Origin: Streptomyces sp. PTY087I2
Lineage (GTDB): Bacteria > Actinomycetota > Actinomycetes > Streptomycetales > Streptomycetaceae
Length of the DNA stretch: 64,000 nt
Direction: 5' to 3'
NCBI RefSeq assembly: GCF_001687325.1
Contig: NZ_LZRD01000005.1
Coordinates: 100,261 to 164,260 of the forward strand
In this document: positions 1 through 9,506 of the stretch, piece by piece
How positions within the stretch are numbered: position 1 is the first letter of the stretch
How the letters are laid out: each line of letters begins with the position of its first letter
Notes under the pieces: model-generated
The model's input: the letters and a program-made list of their open reading frames with translations, nothing else
The model's database searches: none
Told to the model about the DNA's origin: nothing
Position numbers and translations under genes: made by a program

Positions 1-1829
1 TGGTCGTTCACCCACGGGTGGCTCGTGCGGTACACGTCGTACGCGTGCCACAGCAGCTCGCTCAGCGGCTTGGGGTACGTGACCTCCTGGAGCCGCTCCA
101 TCCGCTCCTCGTACTCGACCCCGTCCGCCTTCATCTGCCCCACGGCCTCGCCGCGCGCCTTGTTCTGCTGGGCGGCCAGGATCTGCCGGGGGTCGTCCAG
201 CGTCGACTCGACGACCGAGACCATGTCCAGCGCGTACGAGGGCGATTCGGCGTCCAGCAGGTCGAACGCGGCCAGCGCGAACGTGGACAGCGGCTGGTTC
301 AGCGCGAAGTCCTGCTGGAGGTCGACCGTCAGCCGCACGATCCGGCCCTCCGCGTCCGGGGTCTCCAGCTGCTCCACCACCCCGCCGTCCAGCAGCGAGC
401 GGTAGATGGCGATGGCCCGCCGGATGTGCCGCAGCTGCGCCCGGCGCGGCTCGTGGTTGTCCTCCAGCAGATGCCGCATCGCCTCGAAGGCGTTGCCCGG
501 GCGGGCGATGACCGCGAGCAGCATCGTGTGCGTGACCCGGAAGCGCGAGGTCAGCGGCTCCGGCTCGGACTGGATCAGCTTGTCGAACGTCGACTCCGAC
601 CAGGCGACGAAACCCTCCGGGGCCTTCTTGCGGACCACCTTGCGCTTCTTCTTCGGGTCGTCGCCCGCCTTCTTCAGCGCCTTCTCGTTCTCGATGACGT
701 GCTCGGGGGCCTGCGCCACGACGAACCCGGCCGTGTCGAACCCGGCCCGGCCGGCCCGGCCCGCGATCTGGTGGAACTCCCGCGCGCGCAGGGTCCGCAC
801 CCGGTTCCCGTCGTACTTGGTGAGTGCCGTGAACAGCACCGTACGGATCGGGACGTTGACGCCCACGCCGAGCGTGTCCGTACCGCAGATCACCTTCAGC
901 AGCCCCGCCTGGGCCAGCTTCTCCACGAGGCGGCGGTACTTCGGCAGCATCCCCGCGTGGTGCACCCCGATGCCGTGGCGTACGTAACGGGAGAGGTTCT
1001 GGCCGAACTTGGTGGTGAAGCGGAAGCTGCCGATCAGATCGGCGATCTTCTCCTTCTCCTCCTTCGTGCACATGTTGATGCTCATCAGCGACTGCGCCCG
1101 CTCGACGGCCGCCGCCTGCGTGAAGTGCACGATGTAGACCGGCGACTGCCGGGTGTCCAGCAGCTCGGTCAGCGTTTCCGTGATCGGCGTGAAGCGGTAC
1201 TCGTAGCTCAGCGGCACCGGACGGGTCGCCGAACGCACCACCGAGGTGGGGCGGCCCGTACGGCGGGTCAGGTCCTTCTCGAACATCGAGACGTCGCCGA
1301 GCGTCGCCGACATCAGCACGAACTGCGCCTGCGGCAGCTCCAGCAGCGGAATCTGCCAGGCCCAGCCCCGGTCCGGCTCGGCGTAGAAGTGGAACTCGTC
1401 CATCACGACCTGGCCGATGTCGGCGTACTTCCCGTCGCGCAGCGCGATGGAGGCCAGCACCTCGGCCGTACAGCAGATCACCGGGGCGTCCGCGTTGACC
1501 GAGGCGTCGCCGGTGAGCATGCCGACGTTCTCGGTGCCGAAAAGCTTGCACAGGTCGAAGAACTTCTCCGACACCAGCGCCTTGATCGGCGCGGTGTAGA
1601 AGGTGACCTTGTCCTGAGCCAGCGCCGTGAAGTGCGCGCCCGCCGCCACCAGGCTCTTGCCCGAACCGGTCGGGGTGGACAGGATCACGTTCGCCCCGGA
1701 GACCACCTCGATCAGCGCCTCCTCCTGAGCCGGGTACATCGTGATGCCCTGGCTCTCGGTCCATGAGGAGAAGGCCTCGAAGAGGGCGTCCGGGTCGGCG
1801 GTCTGGGGGAGCTGGTCGATGAGGGTCAC
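1..1829 (-). CDS. DEAD/DEAH-box RNA helicase, DUF3516 type (3' end outside window)
   Basis: Superfamily 2 helicase expected to unwind RNA using ATP in the cytoplasm. The visible 609 codons begin at a GTG (1829) and contain, in order, the P-loop TPTGSGKS near residue 53, a DEFHFYAEPDRG Walker B, the SATLGDVSMFE motif III, GVGVNVPIRT, and the motif VI stretch QIAGRAGRAGFD near residue 360. After motif VI comes a lysine-rich insert (KKKRKVVRKK) and a region typical of DUF3516. The C-terminus is cut off by the window edge; family members are usually a little over 800 residues. It diverges from the next gene, with 137 bp between them. Identification as a helicase is secure, but the RNA substrate is unknown. 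Confidence 0.9.
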   Translation of the reverse strand, partial: MTLIDQLPQTADPDALFEAFSSWTESQGITMYPAQEEALIEVVSGANVILSTPTGSGKSLVAAGAHFTALAQDKVTFYTAPIKALVSEKFFDLCKLFGTENVGMLTGDASVNADAPVICCTAEVLASIALRDGKYADIGQVVMDEFHFYAEPDRGWAWQIPLLELPQAQFVLMSATLGDVSMFEKDLTRRTGRPTSVVRSATRPVPLSYEYRFTPITETLTELLDTRQSPVYIVHFTQAAAVERAQSLMSINMCTKEEKEKIADLIGSFRFTTKFGQNLSRYVRHGIGVHHAGMLPKYRRLVEKLAQAGLLKVICGTDTLGVGVNVPIRTVLFTALTKYDGNRVRTLRAREFHQIAGRAGRAGFDTAGFVVAQAPEHVIENEKALKKAGDDPKKKRKVVRKKAPEGFVAWSESTFDKLIQSEPEPLTSRFRVTHTMLLAVIARPGNAFEAMRHLLEDNHEPRRAQLRHIRRAIAIYRSLLDGGVVEQLETPDAEGRIVRLTVDLQQDFALNQPLSTFALAAFDLLDAESPSYALDMVSVVESTLDDPRQILAAQQNKARGEAVGQMKADGVEYEERMERLQEVTYPKPLSELLWHAYDVYRTSHPWVND

Positions 1830-1966
1830 GCCCCCATCTTGCCTGTCTTCCGCCCGGATGAGGGAACCGGCGGACGGCACGAAGATCACGGACGGTACGC
1901 TGCGGACTCAACCTGCCCGCGCCGCACCGGTGATGGGCGCACGAACCACTGGGGGCGGGACAGACC

Positions 1967-2758
1967 ATGATGGGACCGGCACACTCTCTGTCAGGGGCAG
2001 CGGCCTGGCTGGGGGTGGGCGCGGCGGCCGCCGCCGCGGGCCACACGATGCCGTGGCCCGTTCTTGTCGTCGGGGCGCTGATCTGCGCGGGAGCCGCGCT
2101 CGCCCCCGACCTCGACCACAAGTCCGCGACGATCTCGCGCGCCTTCGGACCGATTTCCAAGACCCTCTGCGAGATCGTCGACAAACTCTCGTTCGCCGTC
2201 TACAAGGCCACGAAGAGCGCCGGGGACCCCCGCAGGACCGGCGGCCACCGCACCCTGACCCACACCTGGCTCTGGGCCGCCCTCGTCGGCGCCGGCTGCT
2301 CCGCCGCCGCGATCTTCGGCGGCCGCTGGGCCGTCCTCGGCATCCTTTTCGTCCACCTCGTGCTGGCCGTCGAGGGCCTGCTCTGGCGGGCCGCCCGGGT
2401 CTCCAGCGATGTGCTCGTCTGGCTGCTCGGCGCCACCAGCGCCTGGATCCTCGCGGGCGTCCTGGACCAGCCGGGCAACGGGGCGAACTGGCTCTTCGAC
2501 GCCCCCGGCCAGGAGTACCTGTGGCTCGGCCTGCCCATCGTGCTCGGCGCCCTCGTCCACGACATCGGCGACGCCCTGACCGTCTCGGGCTGCCCGATCC
2601 TGTGGCCCATCCCGATCGGCCGCAAGCGCTGGTACCCGATCGGCCCGCCGAAGGCCATGCGCTTCCGGGCCGGCAGCTGGGTGGAGATGAAGGTCCTGAT
2701 GCCCGCCTTCATGGTCCTCGGGGGAGTGGGCGGGGCCGCCGCCCTCAACTACATATGA
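1967..2758 (+). CDS. membrane-bound metal-dependent hydrolase (YdjM/DUF457 family)
   Basis: A 263-residue integral membrane protein. The N-terminal MxGPAHSLSG and the internal APDLDHKSATISRAFGP and GGHRTLTHTWLW motifs supply the conserved His and Asp residues that place it in the YdjM/DUF457 family of predicted metal-dependent membrane hydrolases. At least four hydrophobic segments are visible, at about residues 20-50, 95-115, 120-160 and 240-262. Two ATG codons (1967 and 1970) are possible starts, with GGGGGCGGGA just upstream as a ribosome site. The substrate of this family is not established. The next gene, 83 bp downstream on the same strand, is a DNA ligase with no obvious functional link. 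Confidence 0.8.
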   Translation: MMGPAHSLSGAAAWLGVGAAAAAAGHTMPWPVLVVGALICAGAALAPDLDHKSATISRAFGPISKTLCEIVDKLSFAVYKATKSAGDPRRTGGHRTLTHTWLWAALVGAGCSAAAIFGGRWAVLGILFVHLVLAVEGLLWRAARVSSDVLVWLLGATSAWILAGVLDQPGNGANWLFDAPGQEYLWLGLPIVLGALVHDIGDALTVSGCPILWPIPIGRKRWYPIGPPKAMRFRAGSWVEMKVLMPAFMVLGGVGGAAALNYI

Positions 2759-2841
2759 CGGCTCGCCCGGCCGGTCGGCGTCCGGTGCGTCCGGTGCCTC
2801 TCCGGCGGGCGGTGCGCTCCGCCCCGTAGCACCATGGGCGC

Positions 2842-4377
2842 ATGCTGCTCGCCGAGCTCGCCCAGGTGTCGCTGGAGGTCGCCGCCACCTCCGCCCGGTC
2901 CCGGAAGGTGGCGCTCCTCGCCGGCCTGTTCCGGGACGCCGGACCCGAGGACGTCCCCGTCGTCATCCCGTACCTCGCCGGACGGCTGCCCCAGGGCCGG
3001 ATCGGGGTGGGATGGCGGACCCTCGGCGACCCGGTGGAGCCCGCGGCGGAACCCACCCTCACCGTCACCGGTGTCGACGCCGGACTGACCGCCCTCGCAG
3101 CCGTCTCCGGACCCGGCTCCCAGGCCCGGCGCAAGGAGCAGCTGCGCGCCCTGTTCGCGGCCGCCACCGAGGACGAACAGCGCTTCCTGCGGGCCCTGCT
3201 CACCGGCGAGGTGCGCCAGGGGGCCCTGGACGCCGTCGCCGCCGACGCCCTGGCCCACGCCGCCGACGCCCCGCCCGCCGACGTCCGGCGCGCCGTGATG
3301 CTCGCCGGGTCGCTCCAGGAGGTCGCCGGGGTCCTCCTCGCGGACGGGCCCGAGGCGCTCGCCGCGTTCCGGCTAACGGTCGGGCGGCCCGTCCAGCCGA
3401 TGCTGGCCCACACCGCCGCCTCGGTCACCGAGGCCGTCGAGAAGCTCGGCCCCTGCGCGGTCGAGGAGAAGCTCGACGGCATCCGGGTGCAGGTCCACCG
3501 CGACGGCGACCGCATCCGCGCCTACACCCGCACCCTCGACGACATCACCGACCGGCTGCCCGAGCTGACCGCCGCCGTCGCCGCCCTCCCGGCCGGCCGC
3601 TTCATCCTGGACGGCGAGGTGATCGCCCTGGGCGAGGACGGCAGACCCCGGCCTTTCCAGGAGACCGCATCGCGGGTGGGCTCACGGCGGGACGTGGCGG
3701 AGGCGGCGGCGCACGTGCCCGTCGTCCCGGTCTTCTTCGACGCGCTCCTCGTCGACGACGAGGACCTGCTCGACCTGCCCTTCACCGACCGCCACGCGGC
3801 CCTGGCCCGGCTCCTCCCCGAGCATCTGCGGGTCCGCCGCGCGCTCGTCCCCGACGCGGAGGACCCGGGGGCCCGCGCGGCGGCCGACGCGTTCCTCGCC
3901 GACACCCTGGAGCGCGGTCACGAGGGCGTCGTCGTCAAGGACCTCGCCGCCGCCTACAGCGCGGGCCGCCGGGGCGCGTCCTGGCTGAAGGTGAAGCCGG
4001 TGCACACCCTGGACCTGGTGGTGCTGGCCGTCGAATGGGGCAGCGGCCGGCGCACCGGCAAGCTTTCCAACCTGCACCTGGGCGCCCGCCGCCCGGACGG
4101 TACGTTCGCGATGCTCGGCAAGACCTTCAAGGGGCTGACCGACGCCCTGCTGGAGTGGCAGACCGAGAAGCTGGGCGAGCTGGCCACCGACGACGACGGC
4201 CATGTCGTCACCGTACGCCCGGAACTCGTCGTGGAGATCGCCTACGACGGACTCCAGCGCTCCACCCGCTACCCCGCCGGGGTCACCCTCCGCTTCGCCC
4301 GCGTCCTGCGCTACCGCGACGACAAGACCGCCCAGGAGGCGGACACCGTGGAGACGGTGCTGTCCCGGCAGCGGTGA
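2842..4377 (+). CDS. ligB: ATP-dependent DNA ligase
   Basis: 511 residues, the usual length of actinobacterial LigB (about 507 in mycobacteria). It seals nicks in duplex DNA through an enzyme-AMP intermediate. The N-terminal 190 residues are the helical DNA-binding domain. The nucleotidyltransferase core then carries the KLDG motif with catalytic Lys210, a YTRTLDDITDR motif (IIIa-like), LDGEVIA (motif III/IV), EGVVVKD (motif IV) and WLKVKP (motif V), followed by the OB-fold domain. It is a repair-type ligase supplementary to the essential NAD-dependent LigA. It converges on the NADH dehydrogenase gene and shares its terminator. Confidence 0.92.
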   Translation: MLLAELAQVSLEVAATSARSRKVALLAGLFRDAGPEDVPVVIPYLAGRLPQGRIGVGWRTLGDPVEPAAEPTLTVTGVDAGLTALAAVSGPGSQARRKEQLRALFAAATEDEQRFLRALLTGEVRQGALDAVAADALAHAADAPPADVRRAVMLAGSLQEVAGVLLADGPEALAAFRLTVGRPVQPMLAHTAASVTEAVEKLGPCAVEEKLDGIRVQVHRDGDRIRAYTRTLDDITDRLPELTAAVAALPAGRFILDGEVIALGEDGRPRPFQETASRVGSRRDVAEAAAHVPVVPVFFDALLVDDEDLLDLPFTDRHAALARLLPEHLRVRRALVPDAEDPGARAAADAFLADTLERGHEGVVVKDLAAAYSAGRRGASWLKVKPVHTLDLVVLAVEWGSGRRTGKLSNLHLGARRPDGTFAMLGKTFKGLTDALLEWQTEKLGELATDDDGHVVTVRPELVVEIAYDGLQRSTRYPAGVTLRFARVLRYRDDKTAQEADTVETVLSRQR

Positions 4378-4406
4378 GCGCGCCCCTGTCCTGAAGGGGC
4401 GCGCTC
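4376..4406. terminator. bidirectional hairpin between convergent ligase and ndh genes
   Basis: A perfect 12-bp inverted repeat, GAGCGCGCCCCT (4376-4387) and AGGGGCGCGCTC (4395-4406), with a 7-nt loop. It overlaps the ligase stop codon and ends 17 bp before the end of the opposing gene. There is no U tract, as is common for GC-rich actinomycete terminators. Confidence 0.8.
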
Positions 4407-4423
4407 GTACGGGGCCCGGCGGC

Positions 4424-5785
4424 TCAGTGCTTGATGACCGTCGCCGCCGTGTGCTCCTTGATCTGCTCGGGCGTCAGATACACGTCCGTGTACTCGAAGT
4501 CCCGCAGCGTCGCGGGCTTGCGGGACTGGAACCCGGTCCGTACGAAGTCGTCACCGGCGACCGCGTTCAGCATCCAGTTCGTCATCACCCGGGTCTTCGC
4601 CACGTTCGTCCGCAGCGCCGACCAGTGGTAGCCGCGCGCCACCGCCTGCGCGGGCAGCCCGCGCAGCTCGATGCCCAGCGGCTTGGACACGGCGTCCTTG
4701 CCGCCGAGGTCCACGACGAGCCCCAGATCCTTGTGCACGTAGTCCTTGAGCGGCTCGTGGCGCAGCGAGGCGATCAGATTGTCCGCCAGCACCCGGCCCT
4801 GGCGCATCGCGTGCTGTGCGGTGGGCGGGCAGACCGCCCCGTCGCCCTTCGCCAGGTCGGGCACCGCGGCCGCGTCGCCGAGCGAGAACACCCCGTCCGC
4901 GCCCGGCAGTCTCATCTGCGGGGTCACGGCGAGCCGCCCGCGTACCGTCTCCGCGCCCAGCGTGGCGACCAGCGGGCTCGCGGCCACTCCGGCGGTCCAG
5001 ATCAGCGTCCGGCAGGGCAGCACCCGGCCGTCGGTGAACGTGACCTCCTCCGGCCCCGCCTCGGCGATCGAGACCCCGAGTGACACCTCGATGTTCCGCT
5101 TGCGGAGCACCTCCAGTGCGGCCTGCCCGAGCTTGTCGCCGAGCTCCGGCATCAGCTTCGGCGCGATGTCGATCAGATGCCACTTGATCAGGCGCGGGTC
5201 AAGACGCGGGTAGTGCTTCACCGCGTTGGTGGTCAGCCGCTGGAGACAGGCGGCCGTCTCCGTGCCCGCGTACCCGCCGCCGACCACCACGAACTGGAGC
5301 CGGGAGGCCCGCTCGGCCTCGTCGTGACTGGCGTCCGCCAGATCCAGCTGGGCGATGACGTGGTCCCGCACGTACGCGGCCTCGGCCAGCGTCTTCATCC
5401 CCCGCGCGTTGTCCAGCAGCCCGGGGATGTCGAAGGTGCGGGTGACGCTGCCCGCCGCCAGCACGAGGTAGTCGTACGGCTCGTTCACGATCTCGTCCGT
5501 GATCTTCCGGATCACACAGACCTTCGCCTGTGTGTCCACGCCGATCGCCCCGCCCGGCACGATCCTGGTCCGGTGGCGGCGGCTGCGGCGCAGCGACACC
5601 GCCACGGACTGCGGCGTGAGCACCCCGGACGCCACCTGGGGGAGCAGCGGCAGATACAGCTGGTACGAGAACGGCGTGACGAGCGTGATCTGGGCCTCGC
5701 CCGGAGCGAGCCTGCGCTCCAGACGGCGTACGCACTCGACGCCTGCGAAGCCGGCGCCGACGACGAGAATCCTGGGTGGTGCCAC
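4424..5785 (-). CDS. ndh: type II NADH dehydrogenase (NDH-2)
   Basis: Single-subunit FAD enzyme that passes electrons from NADH to quinone at the membrane without pumping protons. The N-terminal FAD-binding Rossmann motif VVGAGFAGVE lies at about residues 7-16, and a second NAD-binding motif VVVGGGYAGTE near residue 165 is followed by the acidic IDIAP strand end. LIWTAGVAAS and GVFSLGDAAAVPD are the typical C-terminal FAD contacts. I chose the GTG at 5785 because AGAAGGGA lies 8 nt upstream and family proteins start just before the first Rossmann strand. An in-frame ATG at 5851 would add 22 residues of non-family sequence. Length with the chosen start is 453 residues. Confidence 0.9.
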   Translation of the reverse strand: MAPPRILVVGAGFAGVECVRRLERRLAPGEAQITLVTPFSYQLYLPLLPQVASGVLTPQSVAVSLRRSRRHRTRIVPGGAIGVDTQAKVCVIRKITDEIVNEPYDYLVLAAGSVTRTFDIPGLLDNARGMKTLAEAAYVRDHVIAQLDLADASHDEAERASRLQFVVVGGGYAGTETAACLQRLTTNAVKHYPRLDPRLIKWHLIDIAPKLMPELGDKLGQAALEVLRKRNIEVSLGVSIAEAGPEEVTFTDGRVLPCRTLIWTAGVAASPLVATLGAETVRGRLAVTPQMRLPGADGVFSLGDAAAVPDLAKGDGAVCPPTAQHAMRQGRVLADNLIASLRHEPLKDYVHKDLGLVVDLGGKDAVSKPLGIELRGLPAQAVARGYHWSALRTNVAKTRVMTNWMLNAVAGDDFVRTGFQSRKPATLRDFEYTDVYLTPEQIKEHTAATVIKH

Positions 5786-6008
5786 GGTCTGCGTCCCTTC
5801 TCGGGCTTGCGTGGTTCTGCGCTCGCCTGCCCCGTTTACCGGGTGATTCACCCCTCATCCTCACCGCAGGCTCCGGCATCCGCCTCCTGACAGGGGTGAA
5901 ACGGGGCCCGGACAGTGGGGCGGGGCTGTGTTCGGGAAACGGCCCCGGGCCCGGACGTGCTTACGTCGGACGGGAGTTCGGCCGCCTGCCCCGTGCGAGG
6001 ATGCTGCG

Positions 6009-7601
6009 GTGACCACCTCGCCCTCCTCGCCCGTGGCCGACGACTCTCCCGTGTCTTCCGCGGGCTCTCCCGTGTCTTCCGTGGGCGACGGTTCGCCCCG
6101 CGACCGGGGCCTGGGTTCCCGGGCCGCGGCGGTCCTCGTGTTCGGGTCGTCGGCCGCGGTCCTCGTGGTCGAGATCGTCGCCCTGCGGCTGCTCGCCCCC
6201 TACCTCGGCCTCACCCTGGAGACCAGCACGCTGGTGATCGGCATCGCGCTGACCGCCATCGCCCTGGGTTCCTGGCTGGGCGGGCGCATCGCCGACCAGG
6301 TCGATCCGCACCGGCTCATCGCCCCGGCGCTCGGCGTGTCGGGCGTGGTCGTCGCGCTCACCCCGCTCCTGCTCCGTACCACCGCCGAGTGGTCTCCCGC
6401 GCTGCTCCTGCTGGTCGCGTCGGCGACCCTCCTCGTCCCGGGCGCGCTGCTCTCCGCCGTCACCCCGTTCGTGACGAAGCTGCGGCTCACCAGCCTCGCC
6501 GAGACCGGGACGGTCGTCGGGCGGCTGTCGGGCGTCGGTACCTTCGGAGCCATCGTCGGCACCGTCCTCACCGGATTCGTCCTGGTCACACGGCTGCCGG
6601 TCAGCGCCATCCTGATCGGCCTGGGCACGCTGCTGGTGCTGGGGGCCGCCGTCACCGGCTGGCAGGCCCGGCGCTGGCGGCGCGCCACGGCCGTGGCCCT
6701 CGCCACCGTCGTCGCGGGCACCCTCGCCACCGGGTTCGCCCCGGGCGGCTGCGACGCGGAGACCCGCTACCACTGCGCCCGGATCGTCGCGGACCCCGAC
6801 CGGGACACCGGCCGCACCCTCGTCCTGGACGGCCTGCGCCACTCCTACGTCGATGTCGAGGACCCGGCGTACCTGAAGTTCGCGTACGTACGCGCCTTCG
6901 CGTCCGTGGTCGACACCGCCTTCCCCGAGGGCGAGCCGCTGACCGCCCACCACATCGGGGGCGGCGGCCTCACCTTCCCCCGCTACCTCGCGGCCACCCG
7001 CCCCGGAACCCGCAGCCTCGTCTCCGAGATCGACCCCGGGGTCGTCCGCATCGACCACGACCGGCTCGGCCTCGGCACCCCTGCCGCGACCGGCATCGAC
7101 GTACGGGTGGAGGACGGGCGGCTCGGCCTGCGGCGGCTCGCCGCGCGCAGCCACGACCTGGTCGTCGGCGACGCCTTCGGGGGCGTCAGCGCGCCCTGGC
7201 ACCTCACGACGTCCCAGGCGCTCAAGGACGTACGCCGGGCGCTCGACGCGGACGGTCTGTACGTCACCAACCTCATCGACCACGGCCGGCTCGCCTTCGC
7301 CCGCGCCGAGGTCGCCACCCTCGCCGCGACCTTCCCGTATGTCGCGCTGCTCGGGCAGCCCGCGGACATCGGCCTGGACCCGACCGCTTCGGTCGTCGGC
7401 GGCAACATGGTGGTCGTCGCCTCCGCCCGGCCGCTCGACGCCCCCGCCATCCAGGAAGCCATGGACGCCCGGGACGTCGGCTGGAGGATCGCCACCGGCG
7501 ACACCCTCACCGCCTGGACGGGGAACGCCCGGGTGCTCACCGACGACCACGCGCCCGTCGACCAGCTCCTCCAGCCCCACCCCGTCCCAGCGGCCCGGTG
7601 A
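6009..7601 (+). CDS. fused membrane/spermidine synthase-like protein
   Basis: 530 residues if the GTG at 6009 is used, supported by GAGGA 7 nt upstream. A Ser/Pro-rich cytoplasmic tail precedes a block of six or seven transmembrane helices (about residues 40-245) and then a soluble spermidine/spermine-synthase-like domain. That domain has the SAM-type glycine motif HHIGGGGLTFPRYL, an acidic SEIDPGVVRID strand end, and GDAFGG. Such fused MFS/spermidine synthase proteins are common in actinomycetes, but aminopropyltransferase activity is rarely shown. In-frame codons upstream to 5928 give low-complexity sequence and are probably not translated. The gene diverges from ndh and converges on the ABC exporter pair. 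Confidence 0.82.
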   Translation: MTTSPSSPVADDSPVSSAGSPVSSVGDGSPRDRGLGSRAAAVLVFGSSAAVLVVEIVALRLLAPYLGLTLETSTLVIGIALTAIALGSWLGGRIADQVDPHRLIAPALGVSGVVVALTPLLLRTTAEWSPALLLLVASATLLVPGALLSAVTPFVTKLRLTSLAETGTVVGRLSGVGTFGAIVGTVLTGFVLVTRLPVSAILIGLGTLLVLGAAVTGWQARRWRRATAVALATVVAGTLATGFAPGGCDAETRYHCARIVADPDRDTGRTLVLDGLRHSYVDVEDPAYLKFAYVRAFASVVDTAFPEGEPLTAHHIGGGGLTFPRYLAATRPGTRSLVSEIDPGVVRIDHDRLGLGTPAATGIDVRVEDGRLGLRRLAARSHDLVVGDAFGGVSAPWHLTTSQALKDVRRALDADGLYVTNLIDHGRLAFARAEVATLAATFPYVALLGQPADIGLDPTASVVGGNMVVVASARPLDAPAIQEAMDARDVGWRIATGDTLTAWTGNARVLTDDHAPVDQLLQPHPVPAAR

Positions 7602-7661
7602 CATCCGGACGGCTCGGTCGCGCCCGACCGGCCGGGTGACATCCAGGACGGCCGGTGAGAC

Positions 7662-7712
7662 CGAACGGCCCGGTGACCCCACGCCGTTGAGGCGGGGTCA
7701 CCGGGCCGTTCG
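7662..7712. terminator. strong bidirectional terminator
   Basis: A perfect 19-bp inverted repeat: CGAACGGCCCGGTGACCCC at 7662-7680 and its complement at 7694-7712, with a 13-nt loop. It sits between a plus-strand gene ending at 7601 and a minus-strand gene ending at 7725. The 60 bp before it hold imperfect copies of GGTGACATCC(A)GGACGGC, apparently partial duplications of the same stem sequence. Confidence 0.9.
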
Positions 7713-7724
7713 GACAAAGACGCC

Positions 7725-9506
7725 TCACCCGTGCCAGGACCGCCACAGCGACGCGTACGCGCCGTCCGCCGCCACCAGCTCGTCATGGCTGCCCAGTTCG
7801 CTGATCCGGCCGTCCTCCACGACCGCGATCACATCCGCGTCGTGCGCGGTGTGCAGCCGGTGCGCGATCGCCACCACCGTACGGCCCTCCAGCACCCGGG
7901 CCAGGGAACGCTCCAGATGGCGGGCGGCCCGCGGGTCCAGCAGCGAGGTCGCCTCGTCCAGCACCAGCGTGTGCGGATCGGCGAGCACCAGCCGGGCCAG
8001 CGCGATCTGCTGCGCCTGCGCCGGGGTCAGTGCGAATCCGCCCGAACCGACCTCGGTGTCCAGCCCCTTCTCCAGAGCCTTCGCCCAGCCGTCCGCGTCG
8101 ACCGCGGCCAGCGACGCCCACAGCTCCGCGTCCTCGGCCCCCTCGCGGGCGAGGCGCAGATTGTCCCGGAGCGAACCGACGAAGACATGGTGCTCCTGGT
8201 TGACCAGGGCCACATGCTCACGGACCCGCTCCGCCGTCATTTGCGACAACTCCGCCCCGCCGAGCGTCACCTCACCGGTGCGCGGGGCGTAGATCCCCGC
8301 CAGCAGCCGGCCCAGCGTCGACTTGCCCGCGCCGGACGGGCCGACCAGGGCGAGCCGGGTGCCCGGAGCCACGTCGAGCGACACCTGGTGCAGGACGTCG
8401 ACGCCCTCCCGGTACCCGAAACGGACCTCGTCCGCCCGTACGTCCCGGCCGTCGGGGCCGACCTCGGCGTCGCCCGCGTCCGGCTCGATGTCCCGGACGC
8501 CGACCAGCCGCGCCAGCGACACCTGGGCCACCTGGAGCTCGTCGTACCAGCGCAGGATCAGCCCGATCGGATCGACCATCATCTGGGCCAGCAGCGCCCC
8601 CGTCGTCAGCTGCCCGACCGTCAGCCAGCCCTCCAGGACGAACCAGCCGCCGAGGAGCAGGACCGCGCCGAGGATCGTCACGTACGTCGCGTTGATGACG
8701 GGGAAGAGCACCGAGCGCAGGAACAGCGTGTACCGCTCCCACGCGGTCCACTCCTCGATCCGCCGGTCCGACAGTGCCACCCGGCGGCCGCCGAGGCGGT
8801 GCGCCTCCACGGTCCGCCCCGCGTCCACGGTCTCCGCGAGCATCGCGGCGACGGCGGCGTAACCGGCGGCCTCCGAGCGGTACGCGGACGGGGCGCGGCG
8901 GAAGTACCAGCGGCAGCCCACGATCAGCACCGGCAGCGCGATCAGCACGGCCAGCGCCAGCGGGGGAGCGGTCACCGTCAGCGCGCCGAGCAGCAGACCC
9001 GCCCACACGACGCCGATCGCCAGCTGCGGCACGGCCTCGCGCATCGCGTTCGCCAGCCGGTCGATGTCCGTGGTGATCCGGGACAGCAGATCGCCCGTCC
9101 CGGCCCGCTCCAGCACACCGGGCGGCAGCCCGACGGACCGGACGAGGAAGTCCTCGCGCAGATCCGCGAGCATCTCCTCGCCCAGCATCGCGCCCCGCAG
9201 CCGCATGGAGCGGGTGAACAGGACCTGGATGACCAGCGCCACCGCGAAGATCGCGGCCGTACGCTCCAGATGCAGATCGGTGACCCCGTCCGAGAGGTCC
9301 TCGACCAGACCGCCCAGCAGATACGGTCCGGTGATCGAGGCGATCACCGCCACCGCGTTGACCGTGACCAGGACGGTGAACGCCCTGCGGTGCCGGTGCA
9401 GCAGACTCCGTACGTAGCTCCGCACGGTCGTCGGTGTGCCCACGGGCAGCGTCGTCGCCGACTCCGGGGCCGCGGGGTCGTACGCCGGGGGTGCGACGCC
9501 GATCAT
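7725..9506 (-). CDS. ABC exporter half-transporter with degenerate signature motif
   Basis: 593 residues: a six-helix exporter transmembrane domain (about 40-320) followed by an ATPase domain. Walker A (GPSGAGKS, 389-396), Q-loop (NQEHH), Walker B (LVLDEAT, 514-520) and the switch His549 (AIAHR) are intact. The signature reads LTPAQ (493-497) instead of LSGGQ. The start ATG overlaps the stop of the upstream half-transporter by 4 bp (ATGA), so the two are translationally coupled and very likely form a heterodimer. The partner has an intact signature but a broken Walker A, so the pair has one catalytic and one dead ATP site. The substrate is unknown. Confidence 0.88.
   Translation of the reverse strand: MIGVAPPAYDPAAPESATTLPVGTPTTVRSYVRSLLHRHRRAFTVLVTVNAVAVIASITGPYLLGGLVEDLSDGVTDLHLERTAAIFAVALVIQVLFTRSMRLRGAMLGEEMLADLREDFLVRSVGLPPGVLERAGTGDLLSRITTDIDRLANAMREAVPQLAIGVVWAGLLLGALTVTAPPLALAVLIALPVLIVGCRWYFRRAPSAYRSEAAGYAAVAAMLAETVDAGRTVEAHRLGGRRVALSDRRIEEWTAWERYTLFLRSVLFPVINATYVTILGAVLLLGGWFVLEGWLTVGQLTTGALLAQMMVDPIGLILRWYDELQVAQVSLARLVGVRDIEPDAGDAEVGPDGRDVRADEVRFGYREGVDVLHQVSLDVAPGTRLALVGPSGAGKSTLGRLLAGIYAPRTGEVTLGGAELSQMTAERVREHVALVNQEHHVFVGSLRDNLRLAREGAEDAELWASLAAVDADGWAKALEKGLDTEVGSGGFALTPAQAQQIALARLVLADPHTLVLDEATSLLDPRAARHLERSLARVLEGRTVVAIAHRLHTAHDADVIAVVEDGRISELGSHDELVAADGAYASLWRSWHG

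Noticed and set aside
18..1766. A plus-strand frame of 582 codons opposite the helicase gene
   Set aside because: The minus strand encodes clear helicase motifs over the same bases. The plus frame is an antisense shadow.
7602..7661. Imperfect copies of GGTGACATCC-GGACGGC as a possible mobile repeat
   Set aside because: They are partial duplicates of the adjacent terminator stem and have no ends or target duplication typical of a mobile element.
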